Source: Microbulbifer hainanensis (GTDB taxonomy: Bacteria > Pseudomonadota > Gammaproteobacteria > Pseudomonadales > Cellvibrionaceae). From it: a stretch of DNA of 64,000 bases. The first letter of the stretch is position 1. Each line of letters starts with the position of its first letter. The notes below the pieces were generated by a model. The model was given only the letters and a program-made list of their open reading frames with translations, did not search any database and had not been told where the DNA came from. The translations under genes were made by a program, and so were the position numbers. The DNA lies in the NCBI RefSeq assembly GCF_014904735.1, contig NZ_JACZCR010000031.1, positions 62,001 through 126,000 on the forward strand, read 5' to 3'. Positions 9,572 through 19,305 of this stretch are shown here, in pieces.

Positions 9572-9880
9572 ATGAATACTATTCGTGCACCTTTTGCCGC
9601 CTTGTTTGCTGTACTGCTGCTGGTTTGTGGATCGACGTTTGCCATGGCGGAAGAGTCGTCCATGGACAATACACAGGTGGCTGTGGCTGCTGTTAATCTA
9701 AACAGCGCGTCCGCTGAGGAGCTGGCGGAGAAACTTGAGGGCGTCGGCGCCGCACGTGCGGAAATGATAGTAAAATACCGCGACGAGCACGGTCCCTTCA
9801 CTTCAGTTGAGCAACTGCTTGAAATCAAGGGCATTGGGACTGCGACGCTGGAGAAAAATCGTACAAAGATTTCACTCTAG
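9572..9880 (+). CDS. ComEA-like helix-hairpin-helix DNA-binding protein
   Basis: A 102-residue exported protein. A signal peptide (about 1-26, ending FAMA) is followed by a short linker and a ComEA-type double helix-hairpin-helix: VNLNSASAEELAEKLEGVG and GPFTSVEQLLEIKGIGTATL. ComEA homologues bind double-stranded DNA in the periplasm and help pull in DNA during natural transformation; single-domain versions like this occur widely in gammaproteobacteria, and one lies near wbpM in Pseudomonas. No other competence gene is in the window, so a role in uptake is inference. A ribosome-binding site (GGGAGAT) precedes the ATG. Confidence 0.88.
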   Translation: MNTIRAPFAALFAVLLLVCGSTFAMAEESSMDNTQVAVAAVNLNSASAEELAEKLEGVGAARAEMIVKYRDEHGPFTSVEQLLEIKGIGTATLEKNRTKISL

Positions 9881-9968
9881 CCTGGTTAGTCCGTATACAG
9901 CCGGCAGCGAATAATCATGCTGCCGGCTCTTGGAACGACACAAAAACAAATATTGGATCTCATTACAG

Positions 9969-10895
9969 ATGGCGCGTTGGGTTGTAGTCGGCGGCACTGG
10001 ATATATTGGCGAAGCGCTCTGTCTCCGCCTGCAATCGGATGGGCAGCAAGTGCTGTCAGTATCCCGCGCGCTCGACGGTCCCGTCGGCTGCGAACACCAC
10101 ACCTTGGAGCTGTCGCTCGACAGTGACTTTCCCCAGATTTTCCAAGCCGGAGATCGTGTTATCTACGCGGCAGGTCTCGCAAGCCGCGCGGAATGTGAGC
10201 GCCACCCGGATCTCGCACGCTGGCTCAACAGTGACTGTCCGGTAGAGCTGTTGCGCCGAGCCGATGCGGCGGGAGTGGAGTCCTTTACCTATCTGTCCAG
10301 TGTCAAGGCAATGTGTCCCCCCCGCGGTGTTCTCGCGAATGAAGATGTCGGTGCCCCTGCGACTGACCACTACGGTCGCAGCAAGTGGCAGGGTGAACAG
10401 CAGTTGCTGTTGGCCGACAGCCGCTGTCGCCTGAATATTATCCGTCCCGCCTCCGTATATGGGGAGGGGCCGGGAGGGGCAGAGTCTGCCGGGCGAGCCC
10501 GGCGCTGGCAGGCGGTGCTGGGGACCATCGGGCGCCTGGCGCCATTGCTGCCGGCGAGCGGCCGGCGCAGCTTTATCTGTCTCCACGACCTGCTGGAAGC
10601 TATTTGCCTGCTGGCGCAGTCTACGGATTGCAATCGACAGGTATTAATCGCTGCGGAACCCACTTTTTACGACCTGGCCGGTATCGTATCGGCGATCAGC
10701 GGTGCTCCAGCCCGTGGCAGCCGACGCCTGACCCGCTGGATGTTGGCGCCGCTGCGCCCGCTGCGACAGCTGGGCGGTGTTCGCAAGCTGCTGGAGCTGG
10801 AGCAGAGCGAACTGTATAGTGCTGCGCGACTGCGAGCACTTTTACCCTGGCGGGCGCAAGGGCGATACAGCGAGTTTTTGCGGGGGGCAGGTTGA
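9969..10895 (+). CDS. NAD-dependent epimerase/dehydratase (nucleotide-sugar type)
   Basis: An extended short-chain dehydrogenase of 308 residues, probably modifying a nucleotide sugar for surface polysaccharide. It opens with the Rossmann motif VVVGGTGYIGEAL. It has a catalytic-type serine in YLSSVKA, YGRSK as the YxxxK pair, and IIRPASVYGEGPGG after it. The ATG at 9969 puts the Rossmann strand at the N-terminus; an in-frame TTG at 9930 would add 13 residues. The stop codon overlaps the start of the next gene by one base (TGATG), so the two are translationally coupled. Context with wbpL- and wbpM-like genes suggests that it makes or modifies the first sugar of an O-unit. The exact reaction is not readable from sequence. 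Confidence 0.85.
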   Translation: MARWVVVGGTGYIGEALCLRLQSDGQQVLSVSRALDGPVGCEHHTLELSLDSDFPQIFQAGDRVIYAAGLASRAECERHPDLARWLNSDCPVELLRRADAAGVESFTYLSSVKAMCPPRGVLANEDVGAPATDHYGRSKWQGEQQLLLADSRCRLNIIRPASVYGEGPGGAESAGRARRWQAVLGTIGRLAPLLPASGRRSFICLHDLLEAICLLAQSTDCNRQVLIAAEPTFYDLAGIVSAISGAPARGSRRLTRWMLAPLRPLRQLGGVRKLLELEQSELYSAARLRALLPWRAQGRYSEFLRGAG

Positions 10896-11782
10896 TGGAT
10901 TCCTGGGGGCAGTGGCTGCCGCCGCTGATGGTAGTTGCGCTGGTCGGTTACGGCGTTATGACTTTGCTCCTGTCAAACATGCGCGAATTGGCCCTGGACC
11001 TGCCCAACCATCGCTCCATGCACGAGACGCCGGTGCCGCGGACTGGCGGTTGGGCGCTGATGGCCGGCCTGGTACCGGCAGTCTTGATCAGCCCTGCGCA
11101 GTTGCCGCTTACCGCAATTTTGGGGTTTGCGCTCCTGTTGGTTGTGTCCGCGATCGATGATTTGCGCCATGTGTCGGCCAGGATCCGTTTTCCGGTACAC
11201 ATGGCTGCGGCGGCTTTGTTGCTGGCCGGATTGCCTGAAGGGTTGGCCTGGTGGTGGTACCCGCTGTTGCTGGTGGGCGGCATATGGATGATCAATCTAT
11301 ACAACTTTATGGACGGCATGGATGGCCTGGCTGGCAGTATGACCGCAATCGGTTTCTCTGCGCTCGGTCTGATTTCCGCCTGGCGGGGAGATGGGGAGCT
11401 GACCGGTCTCTGTGCGTTAGTGGTCGTAGGTGCACTGGTTTTTCTGCGCTTCAACTGGCCTTCAGCAAGCATATTTCTCGGGGATGCGGGTTCTACGGTT
11501 TTGGGGCTGACTGTGGTGGCTGTAAGTTTGATGGGCTGGCAGCGCGGCGCCTTTGGGTTGGTGGTGCCCGTTTTGGTATTTGCCCCCTTCTGGCTGGATG
11601 CGACAGTGACGCTGTTGCGTCGGGTGTTGACCGGGCAGCGCTGGTGGGAGGCCCACCGCGATCATTTTTATCAGCGCAGTGCAATGCGAATTGGGGTTAA
11701 AAAAACGTTGTACTGGCAGCAGGGGGGGATGTTGGTGATGTCTATACTGGCATGCGTGCTGGTTGGACTTGATCTAGCATAA
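10895..11782 (+). CDS. Polyprenyl-phosphate glycosyl-1-phosphate transferase (WbpL/WecA family)
   Basis: An inner-membrane enzyme of about 295 residues that transfers a sugar-1-phosphate from a UDP-sugar to undecaprenyl phosphate, starting O-antigen or similar glycan assembly. Many transmembrane segments are visible. Family landmarks are RSMHETPVPRTGG near the N-terminus, the DD pair in SAIDDLRH, NLYNFMDGMDGLAG and IFLGDAGSTVLG, and the cytoplasmic HRDHFYQR basic loop. The start overlaps the upstream epimerase stop and is preceded by GGGGGG. In Pseudomonas aeruginosa the wbpV-wbpL-wbpM genes form the same trio at this chromosomal position. The sugar (FucNAc, QuiNAc or GlcNAc) cannot be decided here. 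Confidence 0.9.
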   Translation: MDSWGQWLPPLMVVALVGYGVMTLLLSNMRELALDLPNHRSMHETPVPRTGGWALMAGLVPAVLISPAQLPLTAILGFALLLVVSAIDDLRHVSARIRFPVHMAAAALLLAGLPEGLAWWWYPLLLVGGIWMINLYNFMDGMDGLAGSMTAIGFSALGLISAWRGDGELTGLCALVVVGALVFLRFNWPSASIFLGDAGSTVLGLTVVAVSLMGWQRGAFGLVVPVLVFAPFWLDATVTLLRRVLTGQRWWEAHRDHFYQRSAMRIGVKKTLYWQQGGMLVMSILACVLVGLDLA

Positions 11783-11828
11783 TTCGGCCGCTTTGGATTG
11801 AGCGGTCAGGGGTATATTTGGGGGTTGA

Positions 11829-13784
11829 GTGAAACGCATCTGGCGCACCACACAAAAACACTACAAGCCGGCGTTAATGCTGTCATACGACCTGCTGATG
11901 CTCTCGGTCGCGTTCATGGTGGCAATGACCATTCGTGTCAATGACTTGTCGCCGGCGCTTGAAGCCAATATGTTGATCTGCCTCGCTCTCACACTGGGGT
12001 CGAGCAGTTTTATTTTCCTGCGCCTGGGGCTTTACCGCACCGTCATCCGCTATATGGGATCGCAGGCGATCGTCGCAGTATTGCAGGGGGTTACCGCGTC
12101 GGCCGTGGTGTTGGCGGTGGCGTCCTACCTGACTTATGCCGGTGTGCCCCGTTCCGTTCCGATAATCTACTGGTGTTTTGCGCTGATCACGGTGGGTGGT
12201 TCCCGCTGGCTGGTGCGCATCTACTATCAGATGGCGCTGGAAATTCACAAGACCCGCGTCGCTATCTATGGTGCCGGGACCGCAGGTCTGCAGATGTACA
12301 AGGCGTTAGTCCACGGTGAAGTCTACAAGCCTGTCGCGTTTTTTGACGACAACGCGTCAAAGCAAAATACCCTGATTGACGGTGTCCTGGTCTACAACCC
12401 GGCCAATATCCTCGATGTTGTTGCCGAGCGTGACATCGCGGAGGTCCTGCTGGCAATGCCCGGGGTTCCCAAGCGTCGCCGCCGTGAAATTACCCGCGGT
12501 CTGCGGGAGCGCGGACTGGTGGTGAAGGTTATACCGGGCGTGGAAGAGCTCGTTGATGGCGCCGGACGAATTGCAGATATTTCACAAATTTATGAAAACG
12601 TCCTGGGCCGTGCTCCGGTAGAACCGGAAAAGGCGCTAATCGCCCACTCCATCAGCGGCAAGGTAGTGTTGGTGACGGGGGCAGGTGGCTCTATCGGATC
12701 GGAACTGTGCCGACAGATTGCCCACTGGGAGCCGGCGCATCTGATTATGGTGGAGTCGTCTGAGTACGCGCTCTACCAGATTGAGCGTGAGCTCTACCAG
12801 CAGCAGCAGGATGAAGGGCTTCAGCTCAAAGTGACAGCGCTGTTGGGTGATGTGCGCGACCGCGCTCGTATGGCGGAGATTATCAAGAGCTTTTCTATCG
12901 ATACCATTTATCACGCCGCCGCCTACAAGCATGTTCCGCTGGTCGAGCAGAATGTGGTGCTGGGCGCGGATAACAATGTACTTGGCACACTGTCGGTTCT
13001 CGAGGCCGCAGAGGCCTATGGTGTCGAACAATTTGTGCTGATCTCTACCGACAAGGCGGTGCGCCCGACCAATGTTATGGGAGCCACCAAGCGCTTTGCT
13101 GAATTAATCTGCCAGGATTTCGGGCGTCGCTTTGGTCGCACCCGGGTCTGTATGGTGCGCTTTGGCAACGTACTGGGATCATCCGGTTCGGTAATCCCGC
13201 TATTCAGTGACCAGATCAATGCCGGCGGGCCGGTGACGGTGACGCATCCCAAGGTAACCCGTTATTTCATGACAATTCCCGAGGCCGCACAGCTGGTTTT
13301 GCAGGCGGGAAGTATGGGGCGCAACGGCGAAGTATTTGTGCTCGACATGGGCGAGCCAGTGCGGATTTATGATCTGGCGCGGCGCCTGATCCGCATCATG
13401 GGGCACACGGTCCGCGATGAGGAGAATCCCGAAGGGGATATCGAGATCCAGATTTCCGGGCTGCGCCCCGGGGAAAAGCTCTACGAGGAGCTGCTCCTGG
13501 GTGACAATGTTTCTGGAACGGATCATCCGATGATCATGCGTGCCGAAGAAGAGCGCCTGTCCAGCGAGCGGCTGCAATTGCTGGTGGGGGAGCTTCGGGA
13601 TGCCTGCGGCCGCCACGACTGCGAGGCAGTGCATCAGCTATTGCAGGAAGCGGTCAAAGACTACAATCCGCGGCAGAGTCTTGTAGACGTGGTTTGGACG
13701 CAACAGAGGGAGTGCCCGGTTGCTCCGAAAGTGGGGCAGGTGGAGAGGTTGCCGCTTCCGCACGACGCGGGTGGCCAGCGCTAG
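11829..13784 (+). CDS. Membrane-bound UDP-sugar 4,6-dehydratase (WbpM/CapD family)
   Basis: The 651-residue protein has about four N-terminal transmembrane helices (about 15-125), a nucleotide-binding CoA-binding-like domain (about 135-260), and a C-terminal SDR dehydratase domain. The second Rossmann motif TGAGGSIG is at 283-290 and YHAAAYKHVPLVE follows. The usual catalytic YxxxK is replaced by M417xxxK421 inside VRPTNVMGATK, as is typical for WbpM. GLRPGEKLYEELL closes the domain. WbpM makes the 4-keto-6-deoxy precursor of QuiNAc/FucNAc. The start is GTG at 11829 with GGGGG upstream. It is the last gene of the short polysaccharide locus and is followed by terminators. Confidence 0.92.
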   Translation: MKRIWRTTQKHYKPALMLSYDLLMLSVAFMVAMTIRVNDLSPALEANMLICLALTLGSSSFIFLRLGLYRTVIRYMGSQAIVAVLQGVTASAVVLAVASYLTYAGVPRSVPIIYWCFALITVGGSRWLVRIYYQMALEIHKTRVAIYGAGTAGLQMYKALVHGEVYKPVAFFDDNASKQNTLIDGVLVYNPANILDVVAERDIAEVLLAMPGVPKRRRREITRGLRERGLVVKVIPGVEELVDGAGRIADISQIYENVLGRAPVEPEKALIAHSISGKVVLVTGAGGSIGSELCRQIAHWEPAHLIMVESSEYALYQIERELYQQQQDEGLQLKVTALLGDVRDRARMAEIIKSFSIDTIYHAAAYKHVPLVEQNVVLGADNNVLGTLSVLEAAEAYGVEQFVLISTDKAVRPTNVMGATKRFAELICQDFGRRFGRTRVCMVRFGNVLGSSGSVIPLFSDQINAGGPVTVTHPKVTRYFMTIPEAAQLVLQAGSMGRNGEVFVLDMGEPVRIYDLARRLIRIMGHTVRDEENPEGDIEIQISGLRPGEKLYEELLLGDNVSGTDHPMIMRAEEERLSSERLQLLVGELRDACGRHDCEAVHQLLQEAVKDYNPRQSLVDVVWTQQRECPVAPKVGQVERLPLPHDAGGQR

Positions 13785-13808
13785 AGGCGTACCACATATG
13801 ATTGATGA

Positions 13809-13836
13809 AGGGTCCCGCTTTGCCGGGGCCCTTTTT
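13809..13836 (+). terminator. Terminator after the wbpM-like gene
   Basis: A 9-bp stem with one G-U pair (13809-13817 with 13824-13832), a 6-base loop and a TTTTT tail. It lies 24 bases after the stop of the dehydratase gene on the plus strand and ends the polysaccharide operon. Confidence 0.8.
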
Positions 13837-14052
13837 CGTTTTGGGGGCTGCGAAGTAAGCGAGGTATGGAGGGTAGGACGACGGGCAAGCCCGCTGTAGT
13901 GGGGCCGTAAAACGAAAAAAGCCCCTAGCTTTCGCTAGGGGCTTTTGTGTTTGGCTCCTCCGGTCGGCAATCACAGATTGCCGCCGCTTAGCTGCGCGCG
14001 ACGTATACGTCGCAAACGCTTGCTTCGCCCAACTGGGCTCTTCTCACCCAAG
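13837..14052. other. Hairpin-rich intergenic DNA without a gene
   Basis: No credible coding region is seen. It holds a second terminator (13917-13946), a small 7-bp hairpin (CGGCAAT/ATTGCCG, about 13963-13981) and a perfect 16-bp palindrome GCGACGTATACGTCGC at 13998-14013. The sequence TTTGGCTCC after the second terminator resembles the CCA-end of the neighbouring minus-strand tRNA, but no T-loop or anticodon arm can be built. Confidence 0.6.
13917..13946. terminator. Bidirectional-looking terminator
   Basis: A 9-bp perfect stem GCCCCTAGC/GCTAGGGGC (13921-13929 and 13934-13942), extended by A-run/T-run pairs, encloses a TTTC loop. The U-rich flank exists in both directions. No gene ends directly here except the wbpM operon upstream, which already has its own terminator. 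Confidence 0.75.
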
Positions 14053-14108
14053 GCCAAATACTAAAAAGGCCCCTCGACTTGCGCCGAGGGGCCTTTTTAG
14101 TATTTGGC
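14053..14108 (-). terminator. Long perfect inverted repeat terminating tRNA-Asn
   Basis: Two perfectly complementary 24-base arms (14053-14076 and 14085-14108) enclose an 8-base loop. The core is GGCCCCTCG/CGAGGGGCC flanked by A5/T5, so it makes a U-run on either strand. On the minus strand it directly follows the CCA end of tRNA-Asn, and the outer arm bases overlap the tRNA 3' end. The stem is much longer than a terminator needs. Confidence 0.85.
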
Positions 14109-14180
14109 TCCGCCTGCTGGGCTCGAACCAGCGACCCAATGATTAACAGTCATTTGCTCTACCAACTGAGCTAAGGCGGA
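14105..14180 (-). tRNA. tRNA-Asn (anticodon GTT)
   Basis: On the minus strand the cloverleaf reads TCCGCCT acceptor, D-loop AGCTCAGTTGGTAGAGC, anticodon loop CTGTTAA, T-arm GGTTCGAGCC and AGGCGGA closing the 7-bp acceptor. It then has discriminator G and an encoded CCA (14105-14107). It has a normal 76-base length. Confidence 0.96.
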
Positions 14181-14429
14181 ATTTCTTAGCGGCTGTGCCG
14201 TTCAGATGGCGCGTATATTATATAGGGCCCCTGGGGAGGTCAACCCTTTTTTTGCACTTTAACTTATTGATTTGTCAGCAAATACTTTTGGGTGGGCAGT
14301 TGTGTAAAAAGGCGGCAGTGGCGAAAGTCTGGCGCCTGCGGCAACGCAGCAATAAGGGGCATTTGTGGCAGCCGTGACCAGGATCTACAATCCCGGATTG
14401 CCTTTCATGACGATTTTGGCGGTAGGTTT

Positions 14430-16439
14430 ATGGAGTCGCGTCCTATTCAGGTGGTGTGTAAGTACAGTCCGGCGGGTGATCAGCCGGCGGCGATCGAGGC
14501 CCTGGTTGAGGGGGTGGGGGATGGTCTCAGTCACCAGACCCTGCTCGGGGTAACCGGGTCGGGCAAGACGTTTACCATGGCCAATATCGTCGAGCGGCTG
14601 CAGCGTCCGGCGATTGTGATGGCGCACAACAAGACGCTCGCGGCGCAGCTGTATGGCGAATTTAAGGAGTTCTTCCCCAAAAACGCCGTGGAGTATTTCG
14701 TCTCCTATTACGACTACTACCAGCCAGAAGCTTATGTGCCGTCCTCGGACACCTTTATCGAGAAGGACGCCTCGGTCAACGAGCATATTGAGCAGATGCG
14801 CCTGTCGGCGACCAAGGCGCTGATCGAGCGCCGGGATGTCATCGTGGTGGCGACGGTATCCGCTATCTACGGTCTGGGTGATCCGGATAAATACCTGAAG
14901 ATGGTGCTGCACCTGGATCGGGGCGACCTGGTGGATCAGCGCACCATCCTGCGCCGCCTGGCGGAGCTGCAGTACACCCGCAACGATACCGACTTCCGCC
15001 GCGCCACCTACCGGGTGCGCGGTGATGTCATCGACATCTACCCGGCGGATTCCGACCTGGAGGCAGTGCGCCTGTCGCTGTTTGATGAGGAAATCGAAGA
15101 GATCACGATGTTCGATCCCTTGACCGGGGAGGTCCTGAAAAAAGTCCCTCGCGTCACTATTTTCCCGAAATCCCATTACGTGACCCCGAGGGAAACCATT
15201 GTCAGTGCCATCGACCATATCAAGGACGAGCTGCACGAGCGGCTGAAGCAGCTGCGCGACAATGGCAAGTTGGTGGAGGCCCAGCGCCTGGAGCAGCGGA
15301 CCAAGTACGATCTGGAAATGATGCAGGAGCTGGGTTACTGCAACGGCGTGGAAAACTATTCCCGCTACCTGTCGGGGCGTGGTCCCGGCCAGCCGCCGCC
15401 CACGCTGTTCGACTACCTGCCGGCCGACGCCATGCTGTTTATCGATGAGAGCCACGTTACCGTGCCCCAGATTGGCGGCATGTACCGCGGTGATCGCTCG
15501 CGCAAGGAGACGCTGGTGGAATACGGATTCCGCCTGCCGTCGGCGCTGGACAACCGGCCGCTGAAATTTGAGGAGTGGGAGGGCCTGGCGCCGCAAACTA
15601 TCTTCGTGTCCGCGACGCCCGGGCCCTATGAGGCCGAGCATGCGGGGCAGGTGGTCGAGCAGGTCGTGCGACCCACGGGACTGGTGGATCCGGAGGTGGA
15701 AATCCGGCCGGCTTCTACGCAAGTGGATGATGCGCTGTCGGAAATCCACCGCTGTGTTGAATTAGACCAGCGGGTTCTGATCACGGTGCTGACCAAGCGC
15801 ATGGCCGAAGACCTGACCGAATACCTCAGCGACAGCGGGGTGCGGGTGCGCTACCTGCACTCGGATATCGACACCGTGGAGCGGGTGGAGATCATCCGCG
15901 ACCTGCGGATTGGCGAGTTCGACGTGTTGGTGGGGATCAACCTGCTGCGGGAAGGGCTGGATATGCCTGAGGTAGCACTGGTGGCCATTTTTGATGCGGA
16001 TAAAGAAGGTTTCCTGCGCTCCGACCGGTCCCTGATCCAGACAATCGGCCGCGCCGCACGGAACCTGCACGGGCGGGCGATTCTCTATGCCGACAAAGTG
16101 ACGAATTCCATGCAGCGCGCCCTGGATGAAACCCAGCGCCGGCGCGACAAGCAGCTGGCATTCAACGCCGAACACGGGATTACCCCCAAGGGCATTCGCA
16201 AAAGTGTCGCGGACATCATGGAGGGCGCCATTGCGCCCGGCGTGCCCGCCCGGGGGCGCCGCAAGGTGGCGGAAGGCAAGGGCGCCTATGCGGTCGACAA
16301 GAAACCGCTGTCCGACAAACAGCGCTGGGCGCGGATCGAAGAGCTCGAGCAGCAAATGTATGAGAGTGCCAAGAACCTGGAATTCGAGACGGCGGCCAAG
16401 CTGCGCGATGAAATTACCCGGTTGAAGGAGGGCGCCTGA
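14430..16439 (+). CDS. uvrB: UvrABC excinuclease subunit B
   Basis: The damage-verifying helicase of nucleotide excision repair; it receives lesions from UvrA and positions UvrC. The 669 residues (E. coli 673) show Walker A GVTGSGKT at 40-47, the beta-hairpin segment [20 protein letters not shown], a DESH motif ([11 protein letters not shown]), helicase motifs V/VI ([22 protein letters not shown]) and a C-terminal UVR domain that contacts UvrC. The start at 14430 (MESRPIQ) fits the family and has GGTAGG just upstream; an in-frame ATG at 14292 would add 46 unmatched residues. A GC-rich hairpin without a U-run (16472-16500) follows the stop. The position beside the wbpM locus is shared with Pseudomonas. 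Confidence 0.97.
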   Translation: MESRPIQVVCKYSPAGDQPAAIEALVEGVGDGLSHQTLLGVTGSGKTFTMANIVERLQRPAIVMAHNKTLAAQLYGEFKEFFPKNAVEYFVSYYDYYQPEAYVPSSDTFIEKDASVNEHIEQMRLSATKALIERRDVIVVATVSAIYGLGDPDKYLKMVLHLDRGDLVDQRTILRRLAELQYTRNDTDFRRATYRVRGDVIDIYPADSDLEAVRLSLFDEEIEEITMFDPLTGEVLKKVPRVTIFPKSHYVTPRETIVSAIDHIKDELHERLKQLRDNGKLVEAQRLEQRTKYDLEMMQELGYCNGVENYSRYLSGRGPGQPPPTLFDYLPADAMLFIDESHVTVPQIGGMYRGDRSRKETLVEYGFRLPSALDNRPLKFEEWEGLAPQTIFVSATPGPYEAEHAGQVVEQVVRPTGLVDPEVEIRPASTQVDDALSEIHRCVELDQRVLITVLTKRMAEDLTEYLSDSGVRVRYLHSDIDTVERVEIIRDLRIGEFDVLVGINLLREGLDMPEVALVAIFDADKEGFLRSDRSLIQTIGRAARNLHGRAILYADKVTNSMQRALDETQRRRDKQLAFNAEHGITPKGIRKSVADIMEGAIAPGVPARGRRKVAEGKGAYAVDKKPLSDKQRWARIEELEQQMYESAKNLEFETAAKLRDEITRLKEGA

Positions 16440-16618
16440 TCGCCGGTGATCGTACCGCTCTTATCGAGACTGCCGCCCCCGCGACCGGTTGCGGGGCGGC
16501 GCGACAATAGCCTCGTCGCGACAGCAAAATAATTCTGCGCGAGTGTGTTGAAAACGCCGAATGCTGGTGCTAAAGTTCGCGTCCTCTGCAGCACGGGGCT
16601 CCCCGGTTGCAACTCTAC

Positions 16619-16695
<77 letters not shown>

Positions 16696-16822
16696 TTTTT
16701 CTCTCCGATGCGTCGCATCGGTTCTTGTGACCCAACGATCGGGTCGACTGCCCTGGAAATAGTGCAGGGTAGGTGTTCATGCGGTCTTTGGTAGGGATCG
16801 CCACTGACTAGAAGGAAGTACA

Positions 16823-18751
16823 ATGCCTGTTGTCACTCTCCCCGACGGTTCCCGTCGAGAATTCTCCAATCCTGTTTCCGTCCATGACGTCGCTGCCGAT
16901 ATCGGTCCCGGACTGGCCAAAGCTGCCCTTGCCGGTGTGGTCGATGGCAAAGAAGTCGATACCAGCTTTGTGATCGAGCGCGATGCGGAACTGGCGATTG
17001 TTACCGATCGCCAGCCGGAAGGTTTGGAAGTCATCCGTCACTCGACTGCGCACCTGCTGGCGCAGGCCGTGAAGCAGCTGTATCCCGGCGCTCAGGTGAC
17101 CATCGGTCCGGTGATCGAAGACGGTTTCTATTACGATTTTGCCTACGAGCGTCAGTTCACGCCGGAAGATCTCGAGAAGATCGAACGGCGTATGGAAGAG
17201 CTGGCTCAGGAAGATATCCCGGTCAGCCGCCGCCTGATACCGCGCGATGAAGCCGTGAAGTACTTCCGTGAACTGGGCGAGGAATACAAGGCGGAGATCA
17301 TCGCCAGTATCCCCACCAATGAAGATATCTCGCTGTACCGCCAGGGCGACTTCGAAGACCTGTGCCGCGGGCCGCACGTGCCGTCTACGGGCAAGCTGAA
17401 GGCATTCAAGCTGACCAAGGTGGCCGGTGCGTACTGGCGTGGTGACGCCAACAACGAGATGCTGACCCGCGTCTACGGTACCGCCTGGGCCAACAAGAAA
17501 GAGCTCAAGGCCTACCTGCACCGCATCGAAGAAGCGGAAAAGCGCGATCACCGCAAACTGGCGAAGAAATACGATCTCTTCCATATTCAGGAAGAGGCGC
17601 CGGGTATGGTGTTCTGGCACCCCAACGGCTGGACCATCTACAGCACCATCGAGCAGTACATGCGCCGCCGCCAGCGGGAATACAGCTATAAAGAAATCAA
17701 GACCCCGCAGCTGGTCGACTTCAGCCTGTGGCGTAAATCCGGTCATGCGGACAAGTTTGCCGACGACATGTTCACCCTCACCAGTGAGGAGCGTCAGTTC
17801 GCCATCAAGCCGATGAACTGCCCGTGTCACGTGCAGGTGTTCAATCAGGGCCTGCGCAGCTACCGCGACCTGCCTCTGCGTCTGGCGGAGTTCGGTTCCT
17901 GTCACCGCAGCGAGCCGTCCGGCTCCCTGCACGGCCTGATGCGTGTGCGTGGATTTGTGCAGGACGACGGTCACATTTTCTGTGGCGAGGACCAGATTCA
18001 GTCGGAAGTGTCCGATTTCATGGATCTGCTGCACTCGGTGTACAAAGATTTCGGCTTCGACGAGGTCATCTACCGCCTGTCCACTCGTCCGGAGCAGCGC
18101 GTCGGCTCCGATGAGAGCTGGGACAAGGCCGAGAAGGCCCTGGCCGATGCCCTGAACGCTGCCGGCCTGCCGTGGGAAGAGCTGCCGGGCGAGGGTGCCT
18201 TCTACGGGCCCAAGATCGAATTCTCCCTGAAGGATTGCCTCGGCCGGGTCTGGCAGTGCGGCACCATTCAGGTGGATTTCTCCATGCCGGGCCGCCTGGA
18301 CGCCCAGTATGTGGCGGAAGATGGCTCCCGTCAGACCCCGGTCATGCTGCACCGCGCGGCGCTGGGATCCTTCGAGCGCTTCATCGGAATCCTGATTGAG
18401 AACTACGAAGGGGCCTTCCCGACCTGGCTGGCGCCGCAGCAGGTGGCGATCCTGAATATCACTGACCGCCAGGCCGAATACTGTCGCGATCTGGAGTCCC
18501 GCCTCGGCGATCTGCAGTATCGGGCTGCGGCCGACTTGAGAAACGAGAAGATCGGCTTTAAAATCCGCGAGCACACGCTCCAGCGTGTTCCTTATCTGCT
18601 GGTGATCGGCGATAAGGAAGTGGAAAGCCAGACGGTCGCCGTGCGAACACGCAGCGGTGAGGATCTCGGAACCATGACTTTTGAGTCATTCCTTGAGATT
18701 CTCGGCCAGGACGTGGATCGCCGCGGCCGTTTGTCTATTTCTGAAAATTAA
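16823..18751 (+). CDS. thrS: Threonyl-tRNA synthetase
   Basis: Charges tRNA-Thr and edits Ser-tRNA-Thr. The 642 residues equal the E. coli length. An N-terminal TGS domain (1-62) is followed by the editing domain with [10 protein letters not shown] (HxxxH) and CRGPHV. The class II catalytic core contains the zinc/ATP segment [10 protein letters not shown], motif 2 [20 protein letters not shown] and motif 3 [10 protein letters not shown]; an anticodon-binding domain lies at about 540-640. The ATG at 16823 has AAGGAAG upstream. It begins the conserved thrS-infC-rpmI-rplT-pheST-ihfA cluster and is followed by infC after 14 bases. Operator-type autoregulation as in E. coli is possible but not shown. 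Confidence 0.97.
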   Translation: MPVVTLPDGSRREFSNPVSVHDVAADIGPGLAKAALAGVVDGKEVDTSFVIERDAELAIVTDRQPEGLEVIRHSTAHLLAQAVKQLYPGAQVTIGPVIEDGFYYDFAYERQFTPEDLEKIERRMEELAQEDIPVSRRLIPRDEAVKYFRELGEEYKAEIIASIPTNEDISLYRQGDFEDLCRGPHVPSTGKLKAFKLTKVAGAYWRGDANNEMLTRVYGTAWANKKELKAYLHRIEEAEKRDHRKLAKKYDLFHIQEEAPGMVFWHPNGWTIYSTIEQYMRRRQREYSYKEIKTPQLVDFSLWRKSGHADKFADDMFTLTSEERQFAIKPMNCPCHVQVFNQGLRSYRDLPLRLAEFGSCHRSEPSGSLHGLMRVRGFVQDDGHIFCGEDQIQSEVSDFMDLLHSVYKDFGFDEVIYRLSTRPEQRVGSDESWDKAEKALADALNAAGLPWEELPGEGAFYGPKIEFSLKDCLGRVWQCGTIQVDFSMPGRLDAQYVAEDGSRQTPVMLHRAALGSFERFIGILIENYEGAFPTWLAPQQVAILNITDRQAEYCRDLESRLGDLQYRAAADLRNEKIGFKIREHTLQRVPYLLVIGDKEVESQTVAVRTRSGEDLGTMTFESFLEILGQDVDRRGRLSISEN

Positions 18752-18765
18752 CGGAGACGATAGCT

Positions 18766-19305
18766 ATTAAACGAGAGAGCAAGGGACGGTCCAAAAAGGC
18801 CCGCATTAATGATCAGATTGAGGCGTCACAACTGCGCCTGATTGGAGCCGACGGCGAACAGGTGGGGATTGTTACCCTGGATGAGGCGCTGGAGGCTGCG
18901 CAACAGGCCAATCTGGATCTCGTTGAAATTGCGCCGGATTCCGATCCGATAGTCTGTAAGATCATGGACTACGGTAAGCACATTTTTGAGGCCAAAAAGG
19001 CCAAAAATGCGGCTAAGAAGAAACAGAAGCAGCAGCAGATCAAGGAAATGAAGTTCCGCCCCGGTACTGATATCGGGGACTACCAGATCAAGCTGCGCAA
19101 CCTGACTCGCTTCCTCGAGGCGGGTGACAAGGCCAAGATTTCCCTGCGCTTCCGCGGGCGGGAAATGGCGCACCAGGAACTGGGTATGGAAATGATGCAG
19201 CGCATCGAGAAAGACCTGGAAGATATTGGTGTTGTGGAGCAGCGGCCGAAAATGGAAGGCCGCCAGATGATCATGGTGATTGCTCCCAGCAAAAAGAAAA
19301 AGTGA
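18766..19305 (+). CDS. infC: Translation initiation factor IF-3 (ATT start codon)
   Basis: Binds the 30S subunit, blocks premature 50S joining and checks start-codon fidelity. The frame reads [19 protein letters not shown] from ATT at 18766, with GGAG at 18753-18756 nine bases upstream. This gives 179 residues (E. coli 180), with an N-domain (about 1-80), a lysine-rich linker and a C-domain containing [19 protein letters not shown]. The first ATG-like alternative is a GTT/GTG far inside the N-domain, which would remove the conserved RINDQI segment. An AUU start is known for E. coli infC, where it lets IF3 repress its own synthesis; the same logic is inferred here. It lies 14 bases after thrS. 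Confidence 0.94.
   Translation: MKRESKGRSKKARINDQIEASQLRLIGADGEQVGIVTLDEALEAAQQANLDLVEIAPDSDPIVCKIMDYGKHIFEAKKAKNAAKKKQKQQQIKEMKFRPGTDIGDYQIKLRNLTRFLEAGDKAKISLRFRGREMAHQELGMEMMQRIEKDLEDIGVVEQRPKMEGRQMIMVIAPSKKKK

Noticed and set aside
9930-9968. Upstream TTG start for the nucleotide-sugar epimerase
   Set aside because: It would add 13 residues before the Rossmann strand, unlike the family, without a better ribosome-binding site.
13947-14052. Degenerate second tRNA-Asn
   Set aside because: Only the CCA-end resemblance (TTTGGCTCC) is seen; no T-loop, anticodon arm or acceptor pairing can be formed.
16808-18574. A 588-residue minus-strand frame opposite thrS, and similar long antisense frames opposite rpsA (4915-6495), pheT/pheS (20834-22408), tyrA-aroA (1606-2814) and uvrB (14385-15749)
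   Set aside because: They mirror strongly biased GC-rich coding genes with clear conserved products on the plus strand, and the antisense translations have no recognisable domains.
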